The notes beneath the pieces are model-generated. The model ran no database searches and was not told the DNA's origin. It saw only the letters and a program-made list of their open reading frames with translations. The translations under genes were made by a program, and so were the position numbers. From an uncultured Prevotella sp. (GTDB lineage Bacteria > Bacteroidota > Bacteroidia > Bacteroidales > Bacteroidaceae), in contig USHW01000003.1 of assembly GCA_900554545.1 (NCBI GenBank), positions 26,268 through 90,267 of the forward strand: a DNA stretch of 64,000 nt, written 5' to 3'. Positions 25,420 through 34,075 of this stretch are shown here, piece after piece. How positions within the stretch are numbered: the stretch's first letter is position 1; every line of letters begins with the position of its first letter.

Positions 25420-26418
25420 TTATTTCTTTACGCTTAATCCTCCGAACACATCGCTCATTTCCATGCTGTCAAGAGCCTCGTCGATGGCCTGCACTTCCTC
25501 CTGCGTGAACTTGATTCCGGCCGCTCCGGCGTTCTCCTGCAGGCGTTCCGGCCTGCGTGTGCCCGGTATCGGCACTATCCACGGCCGCTTGCACATCATC
25601 CATGCCAATGAAACCTGCGCCGGGGTGGCATGGTGTGTGTCGGCAAGAAGGTTTATAAGCGCGAACAGGTGGCGGTTTTTTACGAAGCTGTCGGCCGAGA
25701 ACTGTGGCATGGTAGAGCGGAAATCTGTCTTCGGGTCGAAGCGTGTCTCGGCGTTGTAGCATTCGCTCAGCAGGCCGTTTGCAAGTGGAGAGAAGGCCAC
25801 GAGGCCTACACCCAGCTCTTCAAGTACGGGGAAAAGCCGTTCGTGTCGGCGTGCCATCATCGAGTAACGGTTCTGAACGGCTGTGACGGGACACACTGCG
25901 TGCGCACGTCGAAGGTACGTCTCGTCAGCCTCGGATATGCCCCAGTGGAGCACTTTGCCCTCTTTTATCAGTCCGGCCATTGTTTCCGCCACAACTTCCG
26001 GTTCAGTGTCGGGGTCAATGCGGTGCTGCCAGTAAAGGTCTATATGGTCAGTCTGAAGGCGGCGCAGCGAACCTTCCGCTTCTTCCCTGATGCGCTTTGT
26101 CGACGAGTCGGCCAGCACCGGCCACGGCCAGGGTACAGAACGGTCCATAGTTATGCCGAATTTCGTTGCAAGCACCACCTTGTTGCGGTAAGGCTTCAGC
26201 GCCTGCCCGACGAGGTTCTCGTTGTCGTGCGGGTCGGCTTGTGTGCCGTAGCTTGCGGCGGTGTCGAAGAGAGTGTAGCCTATATAGACGGCTTTTGCCA
26301 GCAGCCCGGCCATCTCCTGTTTGTCGGCTGTTGCTCCATACGTGTGGCTCATGCCCATGCAGCCCAGTCCTACTGCGGAAACACGGAGTCCGCTGGTTCC
26401 CAAGTTCCTGTATTCCAT
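25420..26418 (-). CDS. Aldo-keto reductase (YhdN/AKR13-like), paralog 2
   Basis: A 332-residue aldo-keto reductase, first gene of the P2 unit. Tetrad residues lie in LFDTAASYGTQAD (Asp, Tyr), VLATKFG (Lys) and LYWQHRID (His); the cofactor loop is IVPIPGTRRPERLQEN. The start at 26418 (MEYRNLGTSGLRVS) aligns exactly with the start of the downstream paralog; the in-frame extension to 26484 would run into the promoter. Leader length from P2 is about 25 bases. Why two near copies are kept is unknown; they may differ in substrate range. Confidence 0.92.
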   Translation of the reverse strand: MEYRNLGTSGLRVSAVGLGCMGMSHTYGATADKQEMAGLLAKAVYIGYTLFDTAASYGTQADPHDNENLVGQALKPYRNKVVLATKFGITMDRSVPWPWPVLADSSTKRIREEAEGSLRRLQTDHIDLYWQHRIDPDTEPEVVAETMAGLIKEGKVLHWGISEADETYLRRAHAVCPVTAVQNRYSMMARRHERLFPVLEELGVGLVAFSPLANGLLSECYNAETRFDPKTDFRSTMPQFSADSFVKNRHLFALINLLADTHHATPAQVSLAWMMCKRPWIVPIPGTRRPERLQENAGAAGIKFTQEEVQAIDEALDSMEMSDVFGGLSVKK

Positions 26419-26448
26419 ACAAATTCTTTTTTGTCGTTTTTCTGTCGG

Positions 26449-26510
26449 CAAAGTTACAGAAAGCCGCGAAATACGTCCATACACGGATTACAGAACGTTG
26501 CACCCATTTT
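26449..26510 (-). promoter_or_regulatory. Promoter P2 with AraC-regulon operator
   Basis: The -7 box is TAACTTTG on the minus strand (26449-26456). The operator at 26476-26510 contains TACACGGATTAC starting 24 bases beyond the box, then AGAACGTTGCACCCATTTT. Confidence 0.82.
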
Positions 26511-26601
26511 ACTGCGACACGGGCAAAGCCTGTGCAATGAGGGTGCACCGTAGCTGTTTTTTTGCACGGTCAACGGCTCTATGGCGTATGGCGGCAAGCA
26601 A

Positions 26602-26714
26602 GCGCTTTTCCAAAAAGCCGCCTTTTGTCATGTAAAAGGCCGTCTTTTACACGCTAAAAGGCCACCTTTCATGCGGTAAAAGGTGGCCTTTGGCTAACGC
26701 GCTGATAATCAGCG
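26602..26714. repeat. Composite AAAGG(T/C)GGCCTTTT repeat, copy E
   Basis: Four modules, then the palindrome GCTGATAATCAGC (26701-26713). Relative to copy A (GTTGATAATCAAC) both arms changed together, so pairing is kept. It lies between P2 and the 3' end of the P3 unit. The rest of 26511-26781 shows no gene. Confidence 0.82.
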
Positions 26715-26781
26715 GTGTTGCAAAGGGTGTGTTGTGCATGCTGAAAAGCCCGTCCTGCTTGCGCTCGAATATGATTGAGAC

Positions 26782-27729
26782 TTACAGCTTTGCGCCCCAA
26801 ACCATTTTCTTTACGTCGTCCAATGTCGCGTTGAAGAAGCGCTGTTCCTTGTTGAGCGAGCGCATCTGACGCATCTCCTCGTCGGTAAGCGTGAAGTCGA
26901 AGATTTGGATATTCTCCTTGATATAGTCGGGGTTGGATGCTCCGGGGATTACGGAGAAGCCCTCCTGGATGTGCCAGCGCAGTATGACCTGTGCCGGAGT
27001 CTTGCCGTGGGCTTCGGCAATCTTCTTTATGACGGGGTCTTTGAACAAGGCTCCGTTGCTCATCGCACCGCCCAGCGGAAACCAGCACTCCACCTGTATG
27101 CCGTACTTGGCGGCCTTCTTGCGCATTTCCAGGCGCTGAGCATACGGGTGGCATTCTATCTGGAGCACAGCCGGCTTGATGGTGGATTTGCTGATTATCT
27201 CGTTCCATACCGAGTCGTTGGCGTCGAAGTTGCTGATGCCGAGAGCGCGAACCTTGCCCATCTTCACCGCCTTTTCCATGTCACGCCATGCGCCTGTGAA
27301 GTCGCCTACGGGCTGATGGACGTAGAGCAGGTCGATGTAGTCGAGCTGCATGCGTGCCAGCATGTCGTCGATGGCCTTCATGGTTTTGCCCTCGCCGTAT
27401 TCTGTAGGCCACAGCTTGCTGGTTATCCAAATATCTTCACGCGGTATGCCGCTTTCTTTCACGGCTCGTCCTACGCCCGCTTCGTCCTGGTAAGCGTGGG
27501 CAGTGTCTATGTGGCGGTAACCGGCTTTCAAGGCGGTGAGGCAGGATTGCTCGCACACTTCGTCGCTTGGCTGCAGGAAAGTGCCGATGCCGAAGCGCGG
27601 CATCTCCACCCCGTTGTTGAGCTTTACTAATGGTACGCCGACAGTAGTGGTCTTCTCCTGTGCGCCGATGGTGCATGCGCTGCCGCACAATATCATTGCC
27701 GACAGCAGGATTTTCATTAACGGTTTCAT
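26782..27729 (-). CDS. Exported aldo-keto reductase (DkgA-like)
   Basis: A 315-residue protein: an N-terminal signal peptide (about 1-24, ending CTIGAQ, perhaps a lipobox GSAC) followed by a complete aldo-keto reductase. Tetrad residues are in HIDTAHAYQ (Asp, Tyr), TSKLW (Lys) and LLYVHQP (His); the cofactor loop is VIPGASNPDYIKEN. Closest in form to 2,5-diketo-gluconate/methylglyoxal reductases. An NADPH enzyme with an export signal is unexpected, since NADPH is cytosolic. It is last in the P3 unit, 14 bases after the ferredoxin-flavodoxin gene. Confidence 0.9.
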   Translation of the reverse strand: MKPLMKILLSAMILCGSACTIGAQEKTTTVGVPLVKLNNGVEMPRFGIGTFLQPSDEVCEQSCLTALKAGYRHIDTAHAYQDEAGVGRAVKESGIPREDIWITSKLWPTEYGEGKTMKAIDDMLARMQLDYIDLLYVHQPVGDFTGAWRDMEKAVKMGKVRALGISNFDANDSVWNEIISKSTIKPAVLQIECHPYAQRLEMRKKAAKYGIQVECWFPLGGAMSNGALFKDPVIKKIAEAHGKTPAQVILRWHIQEGFSVIPGASNPDYIKENIQIFDFTLTDEEMRQMRSLNKEQRFFNATLDDVKKMVWGAKL

Positions 27730-27743
27730 CTTTTTCTGTGTTT

Positions 27744-28655
27744 TTATAATTGCCTGTTAGCTTCCTTTATGCTGTATAGTGACACGTGCTCGTTGCGGTA
27801 GCGGGCGTTGGGGTTCATCTCTTTCATCTGCTTGAAGAGTATTGCTTTCTGCGGACAGTTGTGTATGCAGGCGAAGCAGAACTCGCATTGGCCCTCCGTC
27901 TTCACCCCGGTGGATGTCAGGGAGTAGTTGCCTTGCGGACACACTTCGGTGCAGATGCCGCATCCGATACATGCGTCGGTTATCGTGAAGGAGTCTTCAC
28001 TCTGCACAAGGAAGCCTGTTTCAGGGTCAACCCCCGACGCTTTCAGGAAACCTGCGTGCTGTTGGCGTTCCAGTTCCGTAACCGGTTCATGCCAATGGCG
28101 CTGCTGCGCGATGTCGGCAGTGATGCGCTTCAGGCTTTCGGGAATGTGCTTGTCAATCTTTATCTGCTCGTTCATGTCGAAGTTGGGCAGCCAGTTGTCA
28201 ACCATTATCATCGTTGTGATGTAGTCGAAGGGGCATCCGGCCTTCCGCGATATGTCGTCCCATATCTCCACGGCGTTGCATTTGCGGTTGCCGTATGTCA
28301 GTACGGCGAACTTGTATTTTGCCTCCAGCCGCGCTTTCTTGATGAACTTGCGCACCATGTTGGGCGGCATGTGCCCGTAAATGGGGTAGACTATGCCTAT
28401 TTCGTCGGCCTCGAATGTGTACCGGCCTTGTTTCATCAGTTGCGGGATGCTTAACAGTTCGGCGTGTCCGCCGGCCAGTTCGCGCGCTACGTAGAGGCAG
28501 TTGCCTGTCCCCGTGAAATACAGGATAATGCGTTTCTTCATATCGTTATTGCATGATGTCAGTGTGGGTAAGCCCATGCAGAAGGCTCCGGCGGCGAGCA
28601 TCCCCATGCGTTTGAGTGCGGAGCGGCGTGATATGCCATTGTTGTTCTTGTCCAT
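27744..28655 (-). CDS. EFR1-type ferredoxin-flavodoxin with Tat-like signal
   Basis: A 303-residue protein. The N-terminus has a twin-arginine motif (SRRSALKRMG), a hydrophobic stretch and a lipobox-like LTSC, so it is probably exported folded with its cofactors. Residues about 40-190 are flavodoxin-like (IILYFTGTGNCLYVAREL). Two 4Fe-4S motifs follow: CIGCGICTEVCPQ and CEFCFACIHNCPQ. Folded export would explain how flavin and clusters reach the periplasm. An internal Met (MKKRIILYF) would give a cytosolic form. The gene lies 12 bases after the esterase and before the exported aldo-keto reductase, in the P3 unit. Confidence 0.9.
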   Translation of the reverse strand: MDKNNNGISRRSALKRMGMLAAGAFCMGLPTLTSCNNDMKKRIILYFTGTGNCLYVARELAGGHAELLSIPQLMKQGRYTFEADEIGIVYPIYGHMPPNMVRKFIKKARLEAKYKFAVLTYGNRKCNAVEIWDDISRKAGCPFDYITTMIMVDNWLPNFDMNEQIKIDKHIPESLKRITADIAQQRHWHEPVTELERQQHAGFLKASGVDPETGFLVQSEDSFTITDACIGCGICTEVCPQGNYSLTSTGVKTEGQCEFCFACIHNCPQKAILFKQMKEMNPNARYRNEHVSLYSIKEANRQL

Positions 28656-28667
28656 GTTGTCGGAATA

Positions 28668-29561
28668 TTAATGGTCAGTCATAATCGGTGTAAGGAAGTT
28701 GTCGAACCACGTAGTCCATTCCCCTTGTACTCCGAAACCGTGAGGCCATCCGTCCAGCACGTGCGACTCTACCTGTACGCCTGCCCGGCGCACTGCTTCG
28801 ACGTTCTGGTTGAACTGGCGGTAGAACGGGTCTTCTGTTCCGTAGGTGTAGAATGTAGGCGGAATGTTGCCTGCGCGCAGGTCTTCGACATTGTTGTTGG
28901 ATACGCTCAGCCGTCCGTAGAACGAGTAAATCATGCCGATGGCGCACACATCGGCCGATATTTCGTCAAGTCCGTCAGGCACATAGCTGTTGTCCAATGC
29001 CGTGCCGTTTACCAGTCCGTCGAAGTGCAGGGCTTCGTCGCCGCAGAGTATGCCTCCGGCCGAGAAGCCTACCGACGCTATGTCTTCGGGCGCTATGCCG
29101 TAATCGGCGGCGTGGCTGCGCACATAACGTATAGCCCGGGCAAGGTCGAGGCTGCCTTCTTCCATGGTGTACGGGCGTACACGGTAGTTCACGACGAAGC
29201 TCTGGTAGCCCAGTCCGGCAAGACGTTCGGCGACGGGCGCGCCCTCGTTTCCGCTGCGGAACATGAACGCCCCGCCTGGACATACCATCACAGCGCCCTT
29301 CACCGTGACACCGTCGGGCACCGGATACCATACCATGTTGGGGCGGAAGCCGGGGTCGTCCTGGTAGCCGCCGTTGTTCACGGTATAGTCTGTTGTTGCC
29401 GGCATGTTGTCTTCAGGCCACAGGTAGATGTGCTCTATTCCCTCTTCTTCTTCGCCAGGCGCTTCGCCTATCGGGCCTAACGGCGTATCGTTTTCAGTGC
29501 TGCAGGCCGTCGTCAGGTTTGCAGCAAGCAGCATGCAGGCTATTTTGAGCGTTTTGTTCAT
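28668..29561 (-). CDS. Lipoprotein alpha/beta hydrolase (esterase)
   Basis: A 297-residue lipoprotein (lipobox TTAC at about residue 20) with an acidic linker and an alpha/beta-hydrolase domain. The oxyanion loop is VCPGGAFMF, the nucleophile elbow GFSAGG, and the late WPHGFG supplies the catalytic His. It resembles acetyl-xylan-esterase/HSL-type enzymes. The real substrate is unknown. Its start overlaps the stop of the upstream aldo-keto reductase by 4 bases, so translation is coupled. Confidence 0.88.
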   Translation of the reverse strand: MNKTLKIACMLLAANLTTACSTENDTPLGPIGEAPGEEEEGIEHIYLWPEDNMPATTDYTVNNGGYQDDPGFRPNMVWYPVPDGVTVKGAVMVCPGGAFMFRSGNEGAPVAERLAGLGYQSFVVNYRVRPYTMEEGSLDLARAIRYVRSHAADYGIAPEDIASVGFSAGGILCGDEALHFDGLVNGTALDNSYVPDGLDEISADVCAIGMIYSFYGRLSVSNNNVEDLRAGNIPPTFYTYGTEDPFYRQFNQNVEAVRRAGVQVESHVLDGWPHGFGVQGEWTTWFDNFLTPIMTDH

Positions 29562-30409
29562 CTGCTTCCCTTTCCCATATTTACAAGCATTTTCACCGTC
29601 TGCGGGTCATAATGCGAGAAGAATAGGCTGCGTTTCATGTCGAGCAGGCTTATTTCCTGCATGTCGTCGGCGGTCAAGGCGAAGTCGAACACGTCGATAT
29701 TCTGCTCCATGCGCTCCTTGCGCACCGACTTGGGTATTACTATTACGCCGCGCTGGATAAGGTAGCGCAGGGCCGTCTGAGCCACGCTCTTGTTGTATTT
29801 TGCACCTATTGAAGCCAATGTCTCGTTGCTGAAGAAGTTGTTGCGGCCCTCGGCGAACGGTCCCCACGCCATGATGTGTGTGCCATATTCCTGCATAATC
29901 CGCTGCGCTTCGGCCTGTTGGTTGAACACGTGGGTCTCAACCTGGTTCACCATAGGCGGAATTTCGCTGAACTCCGCCAAGTCGATGAAGCGGTCGGGAT
30001 AGAAGTTTGACATGCCGATGGCACGCAGCTTGCCGGCCTTGTAAGCCTCTTCCATTGCGCGGTACGTACCGTAGTAGTCGCCGAAAGGCTGGTGTATCAG
30101 CAGCAAGTCGATATAGTCTGTTTGGAGTTTGCACAGAGATTCGTCGATGGAAGCTTTCGCGCGCTCGTACCCGGCGTTTGAAATCCACACCTTTGTGACG
30201 ATGAACAGTTCGCCGCGCGGCACTCCGCACTTGCGTATGGCGTTGCCCACGCCTTCCTCGTTGCCGTATGCCTGCGCCGTGTCTATCAGCCTGTAGCCCA
30301 CGCTGATGGCGTCGGTCACGCACCGTTCGCACTCCGACGGCGACACCTGGAACACTCCGTAACCCAATACCGGCATCTCAACGCCGTTTCTCAATTTAAC
30401 TGTTTCCAT
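29558..30409 (-). CDS. Aldo-keto reductase (AKR5-like), cytosolic
   Basis: A 283-residue aldo-keto reductase of the 2,5-diketo-gluconate reductase type. Tetrad residues are in LIDTAQAYGNEEG (Asp, Tyr), VTKVWIS (Lys) and LLIHQPFGD (His); the cofactor loop is VIPKSVRKERMEQN. The start at 30409 (METVKLRNGVEMP) is preferred to the in-frame ATG at 30502, which lies in the operator. It is the first gene of the P3 unit. Confidence 0.92.
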   Translation of the reverse strand: METVKLRNGVEMPVLGYGVFQVSPSECERCVTDAISVGYRLIDTAQAYGNEEGVGNAIRKCGVPRGELFIVTKVWISNAGYERAKASIDESLCKLQTDYIDLLLIHQPFGDYYGTYRAMEEAYKAGKLRAIGMSNFYPDRFIDLAEFSEIPPMVNQVETHVFNQQAEAQRIMQEYGTHIMAWGPFAEGRNNFFSNETLASIGAKYNKSVAQTALRYLIQRGVIVIPKSVRKERMEQNIDVFDFALTADDMQEISLLDMKRSLFFSHYDPQTVKMLVNMGKGSR

Positions 30410-30443
30410 ATAAAGCCTGTTTTGTTTGTTCTTTTCAACTGTG

Positions 30444-30505
30444 CAAAGATACAGCAAACAGCCGTCGCCGTCCATACACGGATTACTGAACGTAGTACCC
30501 ATTTT
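30444..30505 (-). promoter_or_regulatory. Promoter P3 with AraC-regulon operator
   Basis: The -7 box on the minus strand is TATCTTTG (30444-30451). The operator at 30471-30505 contains TACACGGATTAC starting 24 bases beyond the box, then TGAACGTAGTACCCATTTT. Confidence 0.82.
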
Positions 30506-30587
30506 ACATTACGCTGAGCGGCTTCGGCAGCTGGCAAAAGCATGAAATGCGGCAAAGCGGAAGCCCGGCAGCCATCGCTTCATAACT

Positions 30588-30690
30588 TGTTGACAGTCAG
30601 TATCATGGCAAAAGGCCGTGTTTTGCAATGCAAAAGGTGGCGTTTTAGCGCGTGAAAGGTGGCCTTTTGTAAGGTAAAAGATGGCCTTTT
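30588..30690. repeat. Composite AAAGG(T/C)GGCCTTTT repeat, copy F
   Basis: TTGTTGACAGTCAG, then GCAAAAGGCCGTGTTTTGC, GCAAAAGGTGGCGTTTTAG and GTGAAAGGTGGCCTTTTG. It lies between P3 and the 3' end of the P4 unit. No gene is visible in the rest of 30506-30717. Confidence 0.8.
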
Positions 30691-30717
30691 ACGGTTCAAG
30701 CCTTATGCTGCCGTCTG

Positions 30718-31665
30718 TTACCTGTTATTCTCCCAGAACGTGACAGCACCGTTTATCCATCCCTCCGCGCTTGTTCCTATGCCAAGTCCGAAGCCGTGGC
30801 GCAGGTTAGGGTATAGGTGGAACTCCGCCGGGATGCCTGCGCTTTGCAGCGCTTCAGTCCTGCGGCGCATCGTCTCCGGGCTTGCTATGCCGTCGTTCAC
30901 ACCTATTACGGAGTATGTGGGAGGGTCGTGCCTGGTGTATTCGCTGTGCCCGGTGTACGCCATCACTACTGTCGAGGGGCGCGGCAGGCTTGCCGCCCCG
31001 AACGCGGCGGTGCCATAGCTGCCTATGTAGGCAGCCATGCGCGCCCCGGCGGAACTGCCCCACACGGAGTAGCCGGCCGTGTCAACTTGCAGCTCGCGGC
31101 TGTGGCGGAAGATGTATTCGATGCCTGCCGCCAAGTCTTCGCACGCCGTCTGTGCGCTGCCGGCAGGGTATTGTATCACGAAAGCATTGTAGCCCATGCG
31201 GCTTAGGGCAAGTGCATGCGGGAAGCCCTCATGTATCGAGCCAACGTAGGAGAAGCCTCCCCCGGGACAGACGACGGCGAACGGTGCGCCCGGATGGCCG
31301 CGGAAGAAGAACAGGCCGGCATCCTCTCGGCCTAAATCGTAGTATATCCGACGTCCTGCAGCTACGGAGTCAACCATCTGGTTGATGTAGCCTACGCACC
31401 GTCCTGCATCGACATAGTTGTGATAGGGCAGCAGGCGTGACACGCCGGAGAGCTGCATCGACTCGTCATAGCCCCATTCAAGTGGGAGGATATACTGCGA
31501 GAAGCCATCAAAGGCAGGGTGGCTCAGCACGTCGCGGATGGTGCTTGCCGTTGTGAAATGTCCTGCCGTTGATGGCGTTTCATGCTCCGCCGGCTGTTGT
31601 GCGGCATCGTCGCCGCAGCTGTTGAATGTGAAAAGTGCCATGATAAGACAAATTTTCAGTAACAT
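30718..31665 (-). CDS. Lipoprotein alpha/beta hydrolase (esterase)
   Basis: A 315-residue lipoprotein (lipobox FNSC, Cys at about 17) of the alpha/beta-hydrolase fold. The oxyanion loop is VVCPGGGFSYV, the nucleophile elbow WGSSAGARMAA, and LRHGFGLG holds the likely catalytic His. It is related to the esterase at 28668-29561 but clearly diverged. It is the second gene of the P4 unit, 12 bases after the transporter, so it may hydrolyse a compound outside the cell whose product is imported by that transporter (inference). Confidence 0.87.
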   Translation of the reverse strand: MLLKICLIMALFTFNSCGDDAAQQPAEHETPSTAGHFTTASTIRDVLSHPAFDGFSQYILPLEWGYDESMQLSGVSRLLPYHNYVDAGRCVGYINQMVDSVAAGRRIYYDLGREDAGLFFFRGHPGAPFAVVCPGGGFSYVGSIHEGFPHALALSRMGYNAFVIQYPAGSAQTACEDLAAGIEYIFRHSRELQVDTAGYSVWGSSAGARMAAYIGSYGTAAFGAASLPRPSTVVMAYTGHSEYTRHDPPTYSVIGVNDGIASPETMRRRTEALQSAGIPAEFHLYPNLRHGFGLGIGTSAEGWINGAVTFWENNR

Positions 31666-31677
31666 ATTGATTTGGTT

Positions 31678-32649
31678 TTATTTTGTTTTAGCTCTTTTAT
31701 CACGTCTCTGCTTGCGCCAGAGCTGCCATGAGTTAAATACGTTTTGCCAAATGATATATGTGCCCGGCGCAACCGAGAGGACAGGCGACAGGTAAGTGTA
31801 AGACACCCAGATGGCGAATATCGTGTTCTTCTGGCCCAAGCCCTGACCGCCGCCGATGCGCTCGCCGTACACTGCGCCGATGTTCTTTCCAATGAAGAAC
31901 TGCAGCGCGCAGGCAAAGAGGCTGACGAGCGAGAGCATCCACTTCAGATGGATGCCTACAGGGCTGTCAACCAAAAAGCGGCAAGTCTGCCCGACAGATA
32001 GTACCAGCCCGAATCCCCAAAGGTAGAAGGCAAGCCCATTTGTGCGCCTTACCACCGCCGCATGTGCCTTTGGAAAGAACTCGCGCAGCCCCCAGGCAAT
32101 GAGGAAAGGAAAGATGAGCAGGGGGAAGACACGGCGCAGTATAACAAAAAACTGGCTTAGGAACGAGGCGTCGGCATGCTTCTCAACCAACGGGAATACC
32201 AGTGGGATGATGATGGCAGCCGCCAGGTTGCTCAATATTGTATAGGTGGTGAGCGACGTTTCGCTGCCGCCCAACTTGCCGGTAATCACCGCCGCCGCTC
32301 CGGCCGTAGGGCATACGAGACAAATTATCATCTCCTCGGTCAGCAGCGCATGGCTGAAACATGGTGTGAAGTGCAGGAACAAGGCTATCGCCAGGCACGA
32401 CAGCAACTGGAACAGCACCAGCCAAACATGCCAGCGGGTTATGCGCATGTCGCGCGGATTTACCTTGCAGAACGTAGCGAACAGCATGATGAACAGCACG
32501 GTGGGCATAAGGAACTCTGCCGTTTCCAGCGCGGCAGGCTTTATCGGGGCAAGCAGCCGGACATAGTGGAACGCAAGAAACCCAAGCATGCCACACGTCA
32601 TGCCAACTGGCAAAGTCCAGTTTTTAAGAAATCTAACAAAGACATTCAT
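31678..32649 (-). CDS. BASS-family (bile acid:Na+ symporter-like) transporter
   Basis: A 323-residue inner-membrane protein with about nine or ten hydrophobic segments. The segment CPTAGAAAVITGKLGGSE is the crossing-region motif of the bile acid/sodium symporter superfamily. The substrate may be an organic anion and cannot be read from the sequence. The start at 32649 (MNVFVRFLKNWTLPVG) is chosen since the in-frame extension to 32826 covers the P4 promoter. It is the first gene of the P4 unit, divergent from the AraC regulator. Confidence 0.85.
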   Translation of the reverse strand: MNVFVRFLKNWTLPVGMTCGMLGFLAFHYVRLLAPIKPAALETAEFLMPTVLFIMLFATFCKVNPRDMRITRWHVWLVLFQLLSCLAIALFLHFTPCFSHALLTEEMIICLVCPTAGAAAVITGKLGGSETSLTTYTILSNLAAAIIIPLVFPLVEKHADASFLSQFFVILRRVFPLLIFPFLIAWGLREFFPKAHAAVVRRTNGLAFYLWGFGLVLSVGQTCRFLVDSPVGIHLKWMLSLVSLFACALQFFIGKNIGAVYGERIGGGQGLGQKNTIFAIWVSYTYLSPVLSVAPGTYIIWQNVFNSWQLWRKQRRDKRAKTK

Positions 32650-32678
32650 ACTAATACCATTGTTTTTTTTATCGCCGG

Positions 32679-32740
32679 CAAAATTACTCCGTAATGCCGT
32701 ACATGTCCATACACGGATTACGGAACGTAGTACCAATTTC
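32679..32740 (-). promoter_or_regulatory. Promoter P4 with AraC-regulon operator
   Basis: The -7 box is TAATTTTG on the minus strand (32679-32686). The operator at 32706-32740 contains TACACGGATTAC starting 24 bases beyond the box, then GGAACGTAGTACCAATTTC. It lies between the divergent transporter and AraC genes, so it could also serve autoregulation. Confidence 0.83.
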
Positions 32741-32846
32741 GACGAAGGGGTGTTATGGTTTGGAAACATCAAACCAATATCACTGAATTTCATACCGATT
32801 TTACCGAAAGACATGGCGTAAGGCATGGCTTTTCGTAAGATTTCAG

Positions 32847-32854
32847 TAATTTTG
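32847..32854 (+). promoter_or_regulatory. -7 box of the araC-type gene
   Basis: TAATTTTG lies 26 bases before the ATG at 32881. No clear TTTG at -33. Confidence 0.5.
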
Positions 32855-32880
32855 GAGTGTCAAACTAATAAGTGAAAGCT

Positions 32881-33780
32881 ATGGGCGAGATATTGGATTT
32901 GCAGACTATACACGATTATAACAAGTTTCTCGGTCTTGAAACGCTGCACCCCCAAGTAGGTTTTGTTGACTTCTCTAAAGTTGAAGTGCTGAAGCACCGC
33001 CGCAAATGCTTTGGCTTTTATGCCATCTTCCTGAAAGAGAAAATCCACGGCCCGATTACTTACGGGCGCAGCAAGTACGACTATCAGGAAGGCACGCTGG
33101 TATTCATCGCTCCCGGACAGGTAGGCGGCATTGACGACGACGGAGAGACACTGCATCCGCAAGGCTATGCCCTGCTGTTCCATCCTGACCTCATCCGGGG
33201 CACGTCGCTTGCAAGGAAAATGAAGGATTACACGTTCTTCTCATACGAAGTGAACGAGGCCCTGCACATGTCGGAACGCGAGAAACAGACCATTTACAAC
33301 TGTTTCTGCGAGATAGAGGAGGAGCTGCACCACACCATTGACAAGCACAGCCGCAGCATAATCGTGTCGAACATCGAAGTGGTGCTCAACCATTGCCTGC
33401 GCTTCTATGACCGCCAGTTCGCCACGCGCGAGGCTATCAACTCGGATGTGCTTACCCGCTTCGAGGCATTGCTGAACGGATATTTTGATTCAGACAAGCC
33501 TGAAGAACTTGGTTTGCCGTCGGTAGCCTGGTGTGCAGATCAGCTTCACTTCTCCGCCAATTATTTCGGCGACCTTGTGAAGAAGCAGACAGGCAAGTCG
33601 GCCATTGAATACATCCACCTCGCCATAATCGGCAAAGTGAAAGACCGCCTGCTGGAGACAAACAAGACTGTCAGCGAAATCGCCTATGAAGTAGGTTTCC
33701 AATATCCTCACCATCTGAGCCGGTTGTTCAAAAAGGTGGCAGGATGCACGCCGAACGAGTATCGCATGCAGGCAGGATGA
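32881..33780 (+). CDS. AraC-family transcriptional regulator
   Basis: A 299-residue regulator. The N-terminal half looks like an AraC cupin-type ligand domain (YDYQEGTLVFIAPGQV). The C-terminal 100 residues have two helix-turn-helix motifs (SVAWCADQLHFSANYFGDLVK and TVSEIAYEVGFQYPHHLSRLF), with the usual end GCTPNEYR. The ATG at 32881 is preferred to the GTG at 32872. It is divergent from the P4 unit and is the only regulator in the cluster, so it probably binds the four operator blocks. A ligand such as a reactive aldehyde is inferred from the regulon content. Confidence 0.92.
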   Translation: MGEILDLQTIHDYNKFLGLETLHPQVGFVDFSKVEVLKHRRKCFGFYAIFLKEKIHGPITYGRSKYDYQEGTLVFIAPGQVGGIDDDGETLHPQGYALLFHPDLIRGTSLARKMKDYTFFSYEVNEALHMSEREKQTIYNCFCEIEEELHHTIDKHSRSIIVSNIEVVLNHCLRFYDRQFATREAINSDVLTRFEALLNGYFDSDKPEELGLPSVAWCADQLHFSANYFGDLVKKQTGKSAIEYIHLAIIGKVKDRLLETNKTVSEIAYEVGFQYPHHLSRLFKKVAGCTPNEYRMQAG

Positions 33781-34075
33781 CAGTTGTAAGCATTCCAGGC
33801 ATGCTGAAGAAAGACAACCGTTATTTGTGGGAAGCGGTCTGCAAAGTCGCGTCCGGTATGGCGCGCAACTTCATGTGTTATGATATGTCACTGCAAATAA
33901 AATGACCTGCCTTTGCCTTCCATTATTTAGCCCATGTCTTTTTCCGGCTTGTCTGCCTGTTCGTTGTCCGCCATTCAGCCGTCAGATAGTAATGCTTAAA
34001 TAAGCATGTGTGCTGACAGTCATTATATGTCAGGCAAAATATAGCAGCGTGCAGAAGCTCAAAAGCATGCAATCA

